A stretch of DNA of 64,000 nucleotides from Macrophomina tecta (Eukaryota; Ascomycota; Dothideomycetes; Botryosphaeriales; Botryosphaeriaceae): NCBI GenBank assembly GCA_024180945.1, contig JAKSGN010000035.1, forward strand, positions 1,054,001 through 1,118,000, given 5' to 3'. The translations under genes were made by a program, and so were the position numbers. This document shows, one piece after another, positions 24,168 to 34,829 of the stretch. The stretch's first letter is position 1; each line of letters begins with the position of its first letter. The notes under the pieces are model-generated. The model worked only from the letters and a program-made list of their open reading frames with translations. It had not been told where the DNA came from and did no database searches.

Positions 24168-24733
24168 ATCGCTCGTCTGACTTTCTGGTGATGGAATTCC
24201 GAGAGTTGCGGGGAGCAGCGAGGTCCGCTGTCATGAACCCCAACCTCCGCAGAAGCGCGGAGTTCCGCACCCCGCTGCGGACTTGGCCTGCGCGCGAAAC
24301 GTGGACAACCGCATACATGTACGTACAATCGTCCAGATGACTGCTTGAAGCCCCCGCCCGCCTGTGCGTTGACGTCTAATTTTTGCGAGGATGGCTGCCT
24401 AGAGCGAACCCTGCACGCTAAACTGTTGCTAGTGCTTATATCTTAACTGCATCCCGAGTCCTAAGACCGGGACACAGCTGGCCATGGCGGACTGAACCCG
24501 CGCTAAGAGCACGCTCCATTTGGCATTCTCCATGGGCTGAGAAGTCCACTTGGAACATTCTCCCTCGAGCCATGTGGTATCAGAAACGTGTAAAATCTGC
24601 ACTCGTTGCGTCGGGACTCCAGCACCAACGTCGAGCCGTTCCTTATCGGCAACGGCTGCTCCCGTCAACAGTGAGTGTCACGCTTTATGGCATTTTCTCT
24701 TTCCCGAGTTGACAATAGGACGCCCATTACAGG
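24168..24733. other. Divergent intergenic region
   Basis: This spacer holds the promoter of the minus-strand Zn2Cys6 gene and the 5' side of the broken SnoaL-like gene. It has a GC-rich dyad near 24247-24278 (CGCAGAAGCGCGG ... CCGCTGCGG). No gene is seen. Confidence 0.35.
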
Positions 24734-25173
24734 ATGTCCTCCCAAACCAAGCCCCTCGGCGACTGGGTAGACCAAGTCGTTGATGAGGTCTTCTTCCAAC
24801 CCGACGATGATGTCGCCTCCAAAGCCTATGACAAGTACTTCGCTCCAGGACTCGAGGCCTTCGTAGATGTTGTCCAGGCCAGCTGACCCACCCACGTTCA
24901 GGATCAATCTCAGACGTTTTGACTTTGATGGATACAAAGAACATCGCTATGAGTGCTCGTAGCGCAAACAGCTTGTCCAGGCAGACCAACGATGAGCTCC
25001 TGAAGTGGGAGGATGCAGACGGGATGAGCGGCGTCGTGGGGCATCACACCAATTATATGCTAAAGGACAAGGTGATGGGCACAGCTTACACGAATACCCA
25101 TCTTATCTTGACGGTAGTCAAGGAGTTTGATGGCAAGAGACTGATCACCGAGATCACTGAAATCGCTATGTGA
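24734..25173 (+). pseudogene. SnoaL/NTF2-like gene with frameshift
   Basis: Two pieces in different frames together resemble one small fungal SnoaL-like (NTF2 fold) protein. The first starts MSSQTKPLGDWVDQVVDEVF and runs to AFVDVVQAS before a stop at about 24884. The second reads GQLTHPRSGSISDVLTLMD and continues to KRLITEITEIAM at 25173. The join would fall just before GQLTH, a position where this family has an NG-QxLTH motif. The only GT-AG pair there (about 39 nt) leaves the frame wrong, so a small indel is the simpler reading. If the lesion is real the gene is dead; if it is an assembly error, the product would be about 140 aa. SnoaL-like proteins range from enzymes to small ligand-binding proteins, so no function is claimed. 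Confidence 0.5.
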
Positions 25174-25844
25174 AGGGTAACCGCGCGGCCAAGGGGCGTA
25201 GGCCTATGTACTATATTATGGGGTTTGAGCGGTCGTCTAGGTGAAAATCTTCCTCAACTTCCGTAGAATATACATTTGGACGAACGCTTCAACTCCCCAC
25301 GCGTCTCTAACCACTGCCACAAATGTGGTCAACTGCGACTTTCGGTCTTGTGTCGGTCCATTAGCTCAACGAGAAGAAGGATACACTTACAGATAGGAAA
25401 ATTCTCCGCTGTATTTCCTTTCCCAGACCAGCTGTTTACTGGCTGCTGATCCGGAAGCGCAAAACCACTTACGTCAAGTGTCTTAGGAGGTCAGGTTCCG
25501 AGCGTGGCGTCGAGTCGTCTTCTTTGACTCGACTCTAAGCATCCGCATCTCGTGCACCTGCTCGCCCATGTTCGTTGCATGGGAAAGAGACTCGTCAAGC
25601 TGCTTGTGCGGCGTACGGGGATGGACGAGGGCCAAATGCCCATGCTTTTCGTAAAATAGACCAAAGATGGAAGGGACGACCGGACAGCCCTATCCGCGGC
25701 GCGCTCGTCCTTCCCTTTCCGGCACCACATCCGTTGCAGGAGCAGCGGAGTAGCCCTACAGCCAGCACGCCAGGGAATGATTTCCCACCCTCATTCTCCC
25801 TACACATACCTTCTTCACCGTCCGACGAGCAGCAGCGAAGCAGC
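25174..25844. other. Intergenic / NmrA leader region
   Basis: No gene is recognised. The NmrA-like frame downstream stays open upstream to 25575 but has no ATG before 25845, so this region is taken as promoter and 5' leader. Confidence 0.4.
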
Positions 25845-26962
25845 ATGTCCAAACTACTCGTCATCATCGGCATCACCGGCAACCAAGGCGGCAGCGTAGC
25901 AGCTCGCTTCCTGCACGACCCCACCTACCGCATCCGCGGCCTCACCCGCTCGCCCTCGTCGCCGCGCGCGCAATCCCTCGCCGCGCAGGGCGTGGAAATC
26001 GTGCGCGCCGACCTAGACGACGCAGCAACCCTCGTCCCAGCGCTCGCAGGCGCCTCGCTCATCTTCAGCGTCACCGACTACTGGGAGCCGTTCTTCCGCG
26101 GCGACTGCCGGGCCGCAGCCGCGCGCGAGGGCATCTCGTGCCGCGAGCACGCGGGCCGGGTGGAGGCGCGGCAGGGCAGAAACATCGCCGACGCCGCGGC
26201 GGCGACGGCGGCGACGCTCGACGCGTGCGGCTTCGTGGCGAGCACGCTGAGCAGCGCGCGCGAGCGCAGCGGCGGCGCCGTCGCCGAGCTGTTCCACTTC
26301 GACGCCAAGGCGGACGTGTTTCCAGCGTATGTGGCGGAGACGTGGCCCGCCCTCGCGGCGAAGATGGCGTGCGTGCAGACGGGCTTCTTCACCTCGAGCT
26401 ACAAGCTGGTGCCGCAGGCGTATTTCGCCAAGGTAGGGTCTACTGCGGCCTCGGGGCGTGCTGATGCTGACTGCGTGCTAAGGCTGACGATGGGGCGTTC
26501 GTGATGCGGTTCCCCACTGCGCCGGATGCGCCGGTGCCTCATCTTGACGTTAATGCGGATATGGGGGATTTTGTGTACGCGGTGTCGAGGCTGCCGCCTG
26601 GGAAAAGCTACATGGCCGAGGGCACGACGTGTAGCTGGACGGAGTATATGCGGTTGTGGAGCAAGGTGACTGGGCTTCCTGCTCGGTATGAGCAGGTGTC
26701 TCTCCAGCAGATGATTGATGACGCTCCGGACAAGGAGTTTGGGCGAGAAGTCGGAGACATGTTCCTCTACTCGTCTGCGCCAGGATACGATGGTGGTGAC
26801 CGTTCATTGCTCAAAGCCGCTGATATTAGAAAGGTAGCTTCCTCCCCAAGCTGCGGGTACAGCCAGCTAACTCCCTGCGCGTAGCTTGGTGTAGACTGCC
26901 CAATGACGAGTCTGGAGGACTGGATGCGAAAAGAGGACTGGGCGGCTGTTCTCTCCAAGTAG
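25845..26962 (+). CDS. NmrA-like NAD(P)-binding protein
   Basis: Exons 25845-26432, 26483-26833 and 26885-26962 give 338 aa. Both introns (50 and 51 nt) are GT-AG and in phase 0, and the second has a CAGCTAACT branch site. The protein opens with a Rossmann nucleotide-binding motif, LLVIIGITGNQGGSVAARFL (residues 4-23), then a second strand RIRGLTRSP and an acidic-end DLDDAATL, as in atypical short-chain dehydrogenases of the NmrA/HSCARG type. NmrA-like proteins bind NAD(P) and may act as redox sensors controlling transcription factors, or as reductases. There is no obvious YxxxK catalytic pair. The GC-rich stretch 26100-26330 is Ala/Arg-heavy. A second, differently diverged NmrA-family gene lies 745 bp downstream on the same strand. 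Confidence 0.85.
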
Positions 26963-27707
26963 TGTTTGGCTTGGCTGGCAAACTCTTCCGATGCGCCGAG
27001 TCGCCGGGTGAGTTTAACGCATACACAGTCGCAGCAGCCGGAACACCTGTACCCACCGACCCTGTCGAGTTTCCGGAGACCACATGGGATTTGTATGGGG
27101 AGAGCACACCAGTGAAGACAATCGCGGCGTTCTTCGGGCCGTGATCAAGGTGTTTCGGCGCCGCATAGCAGGGGCCGGAGGATTCGTGGCCGAGAAGCAT
27201 GGAGAGTCCAATTATCTGATTGGCAAGGCCTGGTGATCGTCTGTGTAGCTGGTATGCAGCTGAACTCCTATCGGACGAAGACCACTGCTCGGGCTTCTTC
27301 AAGGGCGACTTTGGTGCCTTATGCATTCGGCTTCTCGGCTTTCATCCAAGCGCGATGCCGAGGTCACATCGATCAGACCCCCGCACATTGCCCTCTTCGG
27401 TCTAGCTCCCGCCCTGGAACCCCAACGGCGCCAACGGAATTCCAATAGGGTTTATGACTCCACTATTGGCCCCTCAACCGTCGACAGCAGTGTCGCTAGA
27501 TCGGACGAATTCAGGAACAGTAACGCCTTCTGCCTTCTCCCGCACTCGGAATTTCTGACGGAAGGGGTTGGGTGCGTCATCATGAGGATACTCTCCAGCC
27601 ATCTCCTGGACATGCTATAAATTAAGTTAGCCCGGCATTTTAGAAAGGCAAACACCTCAATTGACCCCAGCTTCGCCTTTGTATACCGTTGATTCATCCG
27701 CTTCTAA
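26963..27707. other. Intergenic with possible dehydrogenase relic
   Basis: Between the two NmrA-family genes. On the minus strand at about 27200-26990 there are fragments reminiscent of a zinc alcohol/polyol dehydrogenase: MLLGHESSG, and further on KLDRV followed by closely spaced cysteines (YRCSGCCDC). They are in broken frames. I treat this as a weak hint of a decayed gene only. The right part is the leader of the next NmrA-family gene. Confidence 0.3.
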
Positions 27708-28754
27708 ATGTCTCGTCCTGTGCAAAGCGTTGCGCTCCTCGGAGTAAGTGATTGTAACCGCCCGTGTGTTGCTCCATGCTGACAACTGACAGGCCACCGG
27801 AAATCTGGGCTCTCATATCCTCAGGGCTCTAAAGAAATCTGGATACACAGTAACGGCTGTGCAACGCAAAGAATCCCCTAACGCTGCTCCCGCGGAGGCA
27901 GATGATTCGGTCAAGGTCAATCTCTCCAATAAAGACGAGCTCGCATCTGTCTTCAAGGGCAAAGATGCTGTCGTCAGGTATTTCGCCGACCATTAACCTC
28001 CCTAGCCAAGCGCTTATCCTGACCCAGCGCTGTCCCAAACCCCACGCTCCCCGATAGCAAAGCCATGATCGACGCCGCCATCGCCGCGTCCGTCAAACGC
28101 ATAATCCCCTCGGAATACAGCACGAACCTCGAGAACACACTTACTCAAAAGCTCCCCGTCGTCACGCAAAAGGTCAAAATCCGCCAGTACCTGACATCCG
28201 TCATTCCGAGCACAACCTCATCCACGACCTGGACGTCCATCAACAACGGGCCCTTCTTCGAGATGGTCTTCAAGTTCGGCTCGCTCGGCCCCAATCTCGC
28301 CGAGAAGAAGGCCGTTTTCCACAACGGCGGCGACAACTACGTCGGCGTGTCAAGGCTCTCGGACATCGGCGTGGCAGTCGCCAAGGTCCTGAGCCCCGAG
28401 CATTTTAAGGAGACCGAGAACCAGCCCGTGTACATATACTCGGCTGCCATCACCCAGCGCTACCTGACCAGGCTGGCCGCGGAGGTGACAGGCATCGATT
28501 TCGGCACGGTTGAGGATGGGAGGATTGCAGACGTCGATACGGACGACATGGTGCGCATGGCGGACGAGAAGGTCGCGAAGGGCGACATGTCGGCCATGTT
28601 CCTCTACTACTTCCAGATCATGTTCGGGAGAGGGTATGGAGGGGATTTCAGAAATATCGCTTGGAACGAGCGCTTGGGGCTGAAGACATTGACGGAAGAG
28701 GAGCTCAAGGACTTCATCCGGCAGACGGCGAAGGAGCTTGGCGTCCTTCAGTAG
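27708..28754 (+). CDS. NmrA/isoflavone-reductase-like protein
   Basis: Exons 27708-27743, 27793-27977 and 28028-28754, with introns of 49 and 50 nt. The first exon codes only MSRPVQSVALLG. The splice rebuilds the dinucleotide-binding motif ALLGATGNLGSHILRAL, and the next splice restores DAVVSAVPNP. Downstream are the hallmarks of the NmrA/PCBER (isoflavone-reductase-like) subgroup: AASVKRIIPSEYS (residues about 87-99), TSINNGPFFEMVFKF and YVGVSRLSDIGVAVAKVL. These are NADPH-dependent reductases of phenolic or related small molecules, or NAD(P)-sensing regulators. It differs strongly from the NmrA-like gene at 25845, so the two are not a recent duplication. The model is complete, with a stop at 28752-28754. 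Confidence 0.87.
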
Positions 28755-30283
28755 GTCCTCCGTAGGGTCGTTCTGAATACTCATGTACCGGTGGGAGTCG
28801 CGCGCCTGTCCCTTGGCATCTTCCGGGTGGGTGGACTGCCGGCGGCATTGACCCCGCCTTCCGATACGGACTGATCAGCATGGAGCCCTACCTATATTAA
28901 TCATCGGTCCGGCATATCATCAGAGCGTTACCGAGCCGTTACTTACCCACCGCGGTTACTTGGCTCAAGGTGACTTGCGAGAGCTGAGTACATTTTTTCT
29001 TTTCGCGGCTTTGCAGCAATAATTATCCGCAACCAGAAATATATTTGCATGAATTCTTGAAAGGACGCTGTCCGGTTCGTAAGAGCCATCAAATCCGTGC
29101 TCTATCCACCCCGAGCTGGCATTGCCAACGTCATGATCATGCAGTATCTGCCAGAGCAGCACGCAGGGAAGTCGGAACGCATTTGCAGTGGAATGCCAAG
29201 GCGGCGGAAAGGGTCGTCTTTGCCATGGGAGAAAGGCGGAAGACGGCAGCTCCGCCGTCCGGACGCGTCGTTGGATTGACGATATATTCGAGGGGCGAGC
29301 AAAGGGTTTCGGCGGGGAGGTGGGGTCAAATGAGAGAACGGCTATGTTTCTGCGGGTCGCCCGAAAAGGGCGCCGTACTCAGGCAGCGCGACTATGCCCC
29401 GCGTCAGCTCGCATGCGTCCGGCGAGCCATGTTACGCCAAGGCAGCTGACTAGCGTCCTCAGGCATTGATGAAGTGGCTACGCGACACGTTCGGGGCTCT
29501 TGGCGCCTGAGCTGAGGTCGTGTTCAACCAGCCTCTCGAACGAGAGCAGAGAGAATGTAACTCAAGACATCACGAGCTGTGTCGTTTTTCTCTAAGGAGT
29601 TTGCCAAATTGCTATCTACTCCGTGACAGCCAGGTCGGAAGCCTATTTCGCTAAGCTTACTGGAGGTGGTTCACGGCTTGAGCGTATTTCAGCCTTCTCG
29701 ATGCTTAACGGCTGCTGACATACGGGAGGGGATGGCGGGGCATCAGCCAGCAGCTACCGCCCATGCCTTGCGCGGAAGCTTTTTTGACTGCCTGTCCGCC
29801 GGCGGATAGCCCCTTGACGCAGTTGTTGAGATGATCACCGCATAACGCGACGTCTTATCGCACGTCATGGAGAAGCGTCTCAAAAGGCCGTCTGAAACCC
29901 TCACGCCAAGACTTCACCCAGGAGCTTTCGACTCTGCCTAAAAAGCTTCAGATCGCTATTATGAAGCTTAGCGAGCGGTCTATCCCCTTTCCGGTCTTTT
30001 CATCACCAGTCGACCAGTGCACTAACCCTATTGGACCCAACTTTAAATCTTAATTGTCAAAGCAGGCTCGGATGCCGACTACCGGTCAATGCGGATCGAC
30101 GTTGGAGATCATGTGGAATGCGGAAGTAGATTTAAAGCCACCTCGACCCAGAAGGAGAGCATTTTGGATCAGCCTTCCATCCCACAACTGCAAGAAACCC
30201 GGTGCTTCTTACTACTCTCTTTTTCTTACCAGTCACTCTTTCGAGATATTCAGTCATTCATTCCAGACTACATCCGCACAAAA
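28755..30283. other. 1.5-kb gene-free stretch
   Basis: No coding signal that I can support. The right end is the promoter and leader of the secreted protein at 30284. Pyrimidine-rich stretches (CTACTCTCTTTTTCTTACC) stand about 70 bp before that start. Confidence 0.4.
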
Positions 30284-30886
30284 ATGTACAAGTCACTCAT
30301 TGCTACCACCTTCGCGGCCCTCGCCGCCGCCGCCTCCACCTTCCCCTCCGCCGCAGTCAAGCGCAATGTCTCTCTCGACGATATCGCGGACCTGCAAAAC
30401 ATCAACGGCGACGTCAACGGCGTGTCCGACAACCTGATCATCGCCCTCTTCAACGGCATCAACACCAACGTCATCATCCAGCAAAACGAGCAGCAGGTGG
30501 TCCTCGCCCTCATTAACTTCATGAGCTCGTCCGACCGCGACAACCGCGACGTCTACAACGAGCTGTTCAACAACCTCGTCATCGTCGTCGACTCGAGCGT
30601 CCAGGTCAGGCAGAGCAACCAGCGCCTGGCCGAGGTCATCGGCATCAACGAAGATGCCATCAACGGTCTGTCGGTCGTCGCCGATGCGCAGAACCAGGAG
30701 GTCGTGCTCGTTCAGTCGCTGACGGGCGATGCGGACAACGATTTGCCCATCCTGAACCAGCTTCTCGATGCCTTCTCGGGAGGTGCCCAGCAGAACCAGC
30801 TTAACCAGCAGATTGTAAGTTTTCGATTTCCCCCTTCGATTGGACAGAACATGATTGCTCATTACGAAAAGGTTCTGCTCGGTTAG
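30284..30886 (+). CDS. Small secreted Asn/Gln-rich protein
   Basis: Starts MYKSLIATTFAALAAAASTF, a clear signal peptide, followed by AAVKR, a likely Kex2 site at residues 26-27. The body is rich in Asn, Gln, Asp and Val and contains no cysteine (NVSLDDIADLQNINGDVNGV, then GINTNVIIQQNEQQVVLAL). A near-3' intron is likely at 30815-30871 (GTAAGT...AAAAG, 57 nt). It is divisible by three and both forms end at the same stop, giving 182 aa spliced or 201 aa unspliced. I do not recognise the family. The composition and regular hydrophobic spacing suggest a helical secreted or cell-wall protein. Cysteine-free secreted proteins of this size are found among fungal extracellular and effector-like proteins, but no role can be named. 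A second secreted protein follows about 780 bp downstream. Confidence 0.75.
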   Translation: MYKSLIATTFAALAAAASTFPSAAVKRNVSLDDIADLQNINGDVNGVSDNLIIALFNGINTNVIIQQNEQQVVLALINFMSSSDRDNRDVYNELFNNLVIVVDSSVQVRQSNQRLAEVIGINEDAINGLSVVADAQNQEVVLVQSLTGDADNDLPILNQLLDAFSGGAQQNQLNQQIVSFRFPPSIGQNMIAHYEKVLLG

Positions 30887-31667
30887 AGGAAGCAAGTAAC
30901 GACCAAGCTGGCATTGGATGATACGCGCTGGCTCGCCGTGAGCTGATACCCAATTTTTGAGCATCTGGTTTTCGATTGGAACGACTGTATGAGGGGAAGA
31001 TGTTGCTGAGCGTATGGATACTTTATTTAGCAATGACAAACATCTGTTTCCCATGTCATTCACCTGTTGGCGCGGTTAATCATGTCCATTACTCCTTTCT
31101 GGAGACCGCGCGCCAAAGTGTGCCAAACTTCACCCAGTCTACATGAGTTCTCATACTCATTCTCTGGCTTTCAATTTAAATAGACTATTCCATGGGTGGT
31201 GGGCGAACCTTCTTCGAAAATGGAACCGAAGGGGGGGCAGCGCAATGTCAAGTACAGCCAGACGCAGTCAGCTCAAGCACGCATCCTGATGCGATTTGTA
31301 TAGGGAATATGAATACGTTAATCTCCGGATGAATGCTTCCACTACTCATTTTGAGTGCATCGCACGACTACTTACCATCAAGACTGTCTGCTACCTCGGG
31401 AAAATCCTACGCCTCATTGATTCATGGTGACGAAATAAGTGGAGAATTGCACTACTCTGCTCTGTATTGTTGTCTGTGCCTTGCATACTATCCTCTTTTA
31501 CGAGCTGATTGGCAAGACACATGCCATTTCCGGACGCAATATTGGGACGGCCGCCGCTTTCGCTTAAGCGCCATACCTCGTATTCGATTCATGCATCACT
31601 GATAAAGACATCGATGTTCCCGAAATCAAGCTACAGGCTCAGTCAAGACTCGACCAGTCCATTTTCC
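30887..31667. other. Spacer between two secreted-protein genes
   Basis: No gene is seen. The frame of the downstream secreted protein remains open upstream to 31509, with in-frame ATG codons, but only 31668/31671 places a signal peptide at the N-terminus. Confidence 0.4.
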
Positions 31668-32209
31668 ATGATGCAATTCACCACGCTCCTCGGAATCTTT
31701 GGCGCTGCCACCGCCCTGGCAGCTCCTGCTCTTCAGGCCGGTGCTGAAACCCCCAGGCTCAACGACACAAAGCCGTTCGAGATTGACCGCCTGTACATGG
31801 AAATGGACAGTGTCTGGGATACTTCTTACGGCGTTACTATCAAGTTTTCCATCACCGACCCAAACACCGGCTTCAACACCTTCTGCAACATGACCGACGT
31901 CCACCCGAGCACCGCCTATGCCTGCACGAGGGACCAGACCAAGTGGTCTCTTAATACGGACTTCTCCAAGATCAGCGTCGAATGGATCTGGGCTTCGGGG
32001 TGAGTGAAAGCTCTCCAAACATCTGATGGAACGTGTCCTGTGCTGACTGGTTCAAATCCAGCGAGCTTGTGCCCGCCTCCGATGCGGCGTACAGGGCCAA
32101 TGGAACCACTACGGTCAACTGGAACTGCGCGAGTTCTGGCCGTTATGGTCAACAGTGCTTCGCCAATGCCTTCAGTGTTCCAGTGCAGACCATCAGTGGG
32201 ACGGCTTAA
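31668..32209 (+). CDS. Small secreted four-cysteine protein
   Basis: Exons 31668-31999 and 32062-32209, with a 62-nt intron (GTGAGT...CCAG). The product is 159 aa from the first of two adjacent ATGs, or 158 aa from MQFTTLL. The signal peptide is MQFTTLLGIFGAATALAAPA. The mature part has exactly four cysteines (in FNTFCNMTD, AYACTRD, NWNCASS and GQQCFAN) and several likely beta strands ending in FSVPVQTISGTA. Size, four-Cys pattern and strand-rich layout recall the AA1-like/Alt a 1-type secreted beta-barrel proteins of ascomycetes, but the similarity is only in layout, so this is a guess. It is likely extracellular and could be an effector or cell-surface protein. Confidence 0.75.
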
Positions 32210-32549
32210 TGGGTGCTACGTCAGAATCGACTTCACCGGTTTCGTGTTCATTCCTTCTAGAAGAGTTCGGTTTATGGACAACCTGAATCTAATTAAACTT
32301 TGAGCTCCGCTATACCAGGGTGCTGATTTTCTTCTTTGCGGCTTTCTCCTACTCTTGCGGCAAAAATACCTCGCGTGACTTCTACTCGTTCGTACCACTC
32401 AGACACAAACTTTAAATCCCTTAGCACGAAGGCGTTGATGGTTCCCCCATTATCTCCAGCTCGTCAAGTAACACCATATACCGTGTTTCTATGCATCCGT
32501 CGCAGCATCATCATTATCCGAAATCTCCTCATCTTGAATCGAATCGTAC

Positions 32550-33050
32550 GTTACCACTCCCCCAATTCCATAGTCACAGGCTCCGGTAGCACGACCCTCG
32601 CATCACCGCAAGCATAAGATCCCCTTCCTGTGGCCCATCGATGGCCAGTCAAAGAAAAAGAAAAAGCCTCTGGCGTAAAGTTTTCAAAGGGAAGGTGAGT
32701 GGCTTCCTCGGAAGAGCCAATGTCCTTGAGCTTTCCGGGGGATGGCAATATCGCAGAGCAGCCGAACAAAGGGGCACGCTTGATATCGGGCCCACACAGA
32801 ATGTTGAGGATGATGTTGGTGGGGCCGCGAGAGTCAGTTGCGGGGTTCGGGTCTTTCGTGAAACGGTGGTACAGCGGGCAAGACATGGTGCATTCGATCC
32901 GGGATCGGCAAAGATAAATCCTGGGATATTATCCTTGAAGGTGCGGGATGCATGACCGAGCCAAAAGGTGCGTGCGAGTTGGAGTGAGATAGTGGTGGGG
33001 AGGTCGAAAGATGCGGGGCAAAGCGGCACCAGACCGTCCGCAATTTAGGG
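32550..33050 (-). pseudogene. Coding-like fragments, unidentified
   Basis: Two overlapping minus-strand frames have codon use like real genes. One reads DLPTTISLQLARTFWLGHAS then FKDNIPGFIFADPGSN; the other reads PLYHRFTKDPNPATDSRGPT then NIILNILCGPDIKRAPLFG. A switch of frame near 32890 would join them. I recognise no family. They may be one small gene with an unseen intron or a decayed gene. Confidence 0.25.
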
Positions 33051-34673
33051 CCATGCAGTTGCAACGTCCAGCCCGATTCGGCACTCAGTCATGACCCCCG
33101 GAGGCTCAGTGGTGGGAGGATATGCAAGGAGCGTCATCTTAAAAAGTCTGAATGGTTGTCCGTAACGGGCACTAATTTCGTTTAGTTTGTTGAGGTCCCG
33201 CAGATGTCGTTCTTGGTGGCCCTTTTCCTTCATTCTTGGTCAAAAAAGTATTGTCTGGTAAGCTTCAGCTCAAATGCAGCAATCCATGGACCCCTACCTC
33301 TGTTTTCTTGGAGCACAACAGAATGCTCCACGGTTGCTCTCCGCGAGATTTCTCATCAAGCCATCTTTGGATGCTGTATGGATCTCCCACATGATTTTCC
33401 TGTCGCCTGGCAGAGGCAGACTAGAGAATCAGCAAAAATTTGTGCTTGGCTGTCTAAAGGTTTACGTACCGCAGTGTCTGTACTTTTGTGGTAGCTCTTC
33501 ATAATGGTGAGTCCTTGTGGTGCATTGAGGTCAGAGTGCAGGCTCTAGTTGATGTGATCAACAACTTCGGGATTTTGATCACAGCTTGAGGCTTTGGGCT
33601 CTACTGGGCCTGGAATCCGATGACTCTTATGCCAGTTTATAGCAACCCCATTATAAATGCACAATGCCACGTGCTAGTCAGGCCCGAACCGAGCCCGAGT
33701 GCAGACACGCCGGTCCTTCATGCAAGGAATTAGACCACCAAGGATTCCACCGCATTTACTGAGTTACGCAATGCCAGCTTAAGCGCCACCACGGCGTGAA
33801 TGCGGCTGAAAGCTGTGAGCATTGTGTGCTTTGACGCAGAGTACGTCGTTGTCCAACAGTGAGCCGCATCAGGCGTATGCTGCGCTGTGTCCGGACAGGA
33901 CCAATGGTTTGCACAAACTTGGCGCGAACACAAACTAAGTGGTTGTAGCTAAGGACCCCTCAAACACCTTAACGTGCTGCACATTCATCCGGAACAAGAT
34001 GCGGAGCGACGACTCGTGCCACTTACACCGCGAGAGGCTTTATTGCGCAAGGTCTGATTGGCCCGATACCGCTGTAAGCTGCGGTGTAACGGCGAGAACA
34101 CAGCCTGCGGATAAGAGAACACAGATCGAGGCAATCGATTGCTGTGAACGTGACAGGAGCAGCCTTCATGTGATTCTGCACCTCAATACCAAACCCGTAG
34201 CTCCGTTGCTATGTGCAAGGGGCCCTTAGCCGGCTACCAACGGCTCCCACTTACCTTGCCGTTTCTGAGGTTTCACTTTCCTGGCATTTCTCTCCACCCG
34301 AGCCGTGTGTGCTAGATCTCGTCGTACCATGGAACGGTGCTGCAGCTGCTTGCCGAAGTATTCGAAAGGGTTGCGTAGGTAGAGGATCATTTAACATGAC
34401 AGTGCATGTTGACAAGAAGTCTCCATACATGCAGCCAGTTATCTTTGGCCCATCCTCCTGCTTCCTTGAACATGGCAAGGACCAACCCCGGCCATCGGCA
34501 TTGCAATTACGTCCGGCTTCGACACAACGGCAATAAGGAACTTTAGACAGTAAGCGGGCGTATCATTATCCGAATAACTCTACAAAGAATCTACAGAGGA
34601 CAACCCGTCACAATATCACGCTTGCGCTCGGGCGTGTTCGCGAACTGAATCCCATCCAGAAGTGTTATTTGTT

Positions 34674-34684
34674 AAAAAAAAAAA

Positions 34685-34715
<31 letters not shown>
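34674..34715. repeat. A20 / (GA)11 microsatellite
   Basis: Twenty A (34674-34693) run directly into eleven GA units (34694-34715). It is a typical slippage-prone compound microsatellite. Confidence 0.9.
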
Positions 34716-34829
34716 ATTTCGCCATGAGGAAACCTGTAGGATGGAATCACGTCCCCATCACTCACACACCTGATAACCACCCCCTCTATTCCTCCCATTC
34801 CAACCCAACCGACCTATTCGCAATATAAT

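Noticed and set aside
23110..24180. 356-aa plus-strand open frame
   Set aside because: Antisense shadow of the GC-rich Zn2Cys6 gene at 22839-24167; low-complexity Ser/Arg composition and no family features.
24849..24893. 39-nt GT-AG intron joining the two SnoaL-like parts
   Set aside because: It leaves the downstream part out of frame, so it does not repair the gene.
30293..31063. 256-aa minus-strand frame
   Set aside because: Antisense to the secreted Asn/Gln-rich protein, which has a clear signal peptide on the plus strand.
32049..32059. GGTTCAAATCC, a perfect match to a tRNA B-box
   Set aside because: It lies in the intron of the four-cysteine secreted gene and no cloverleaf, A-box or acceptor stem can be built around it.
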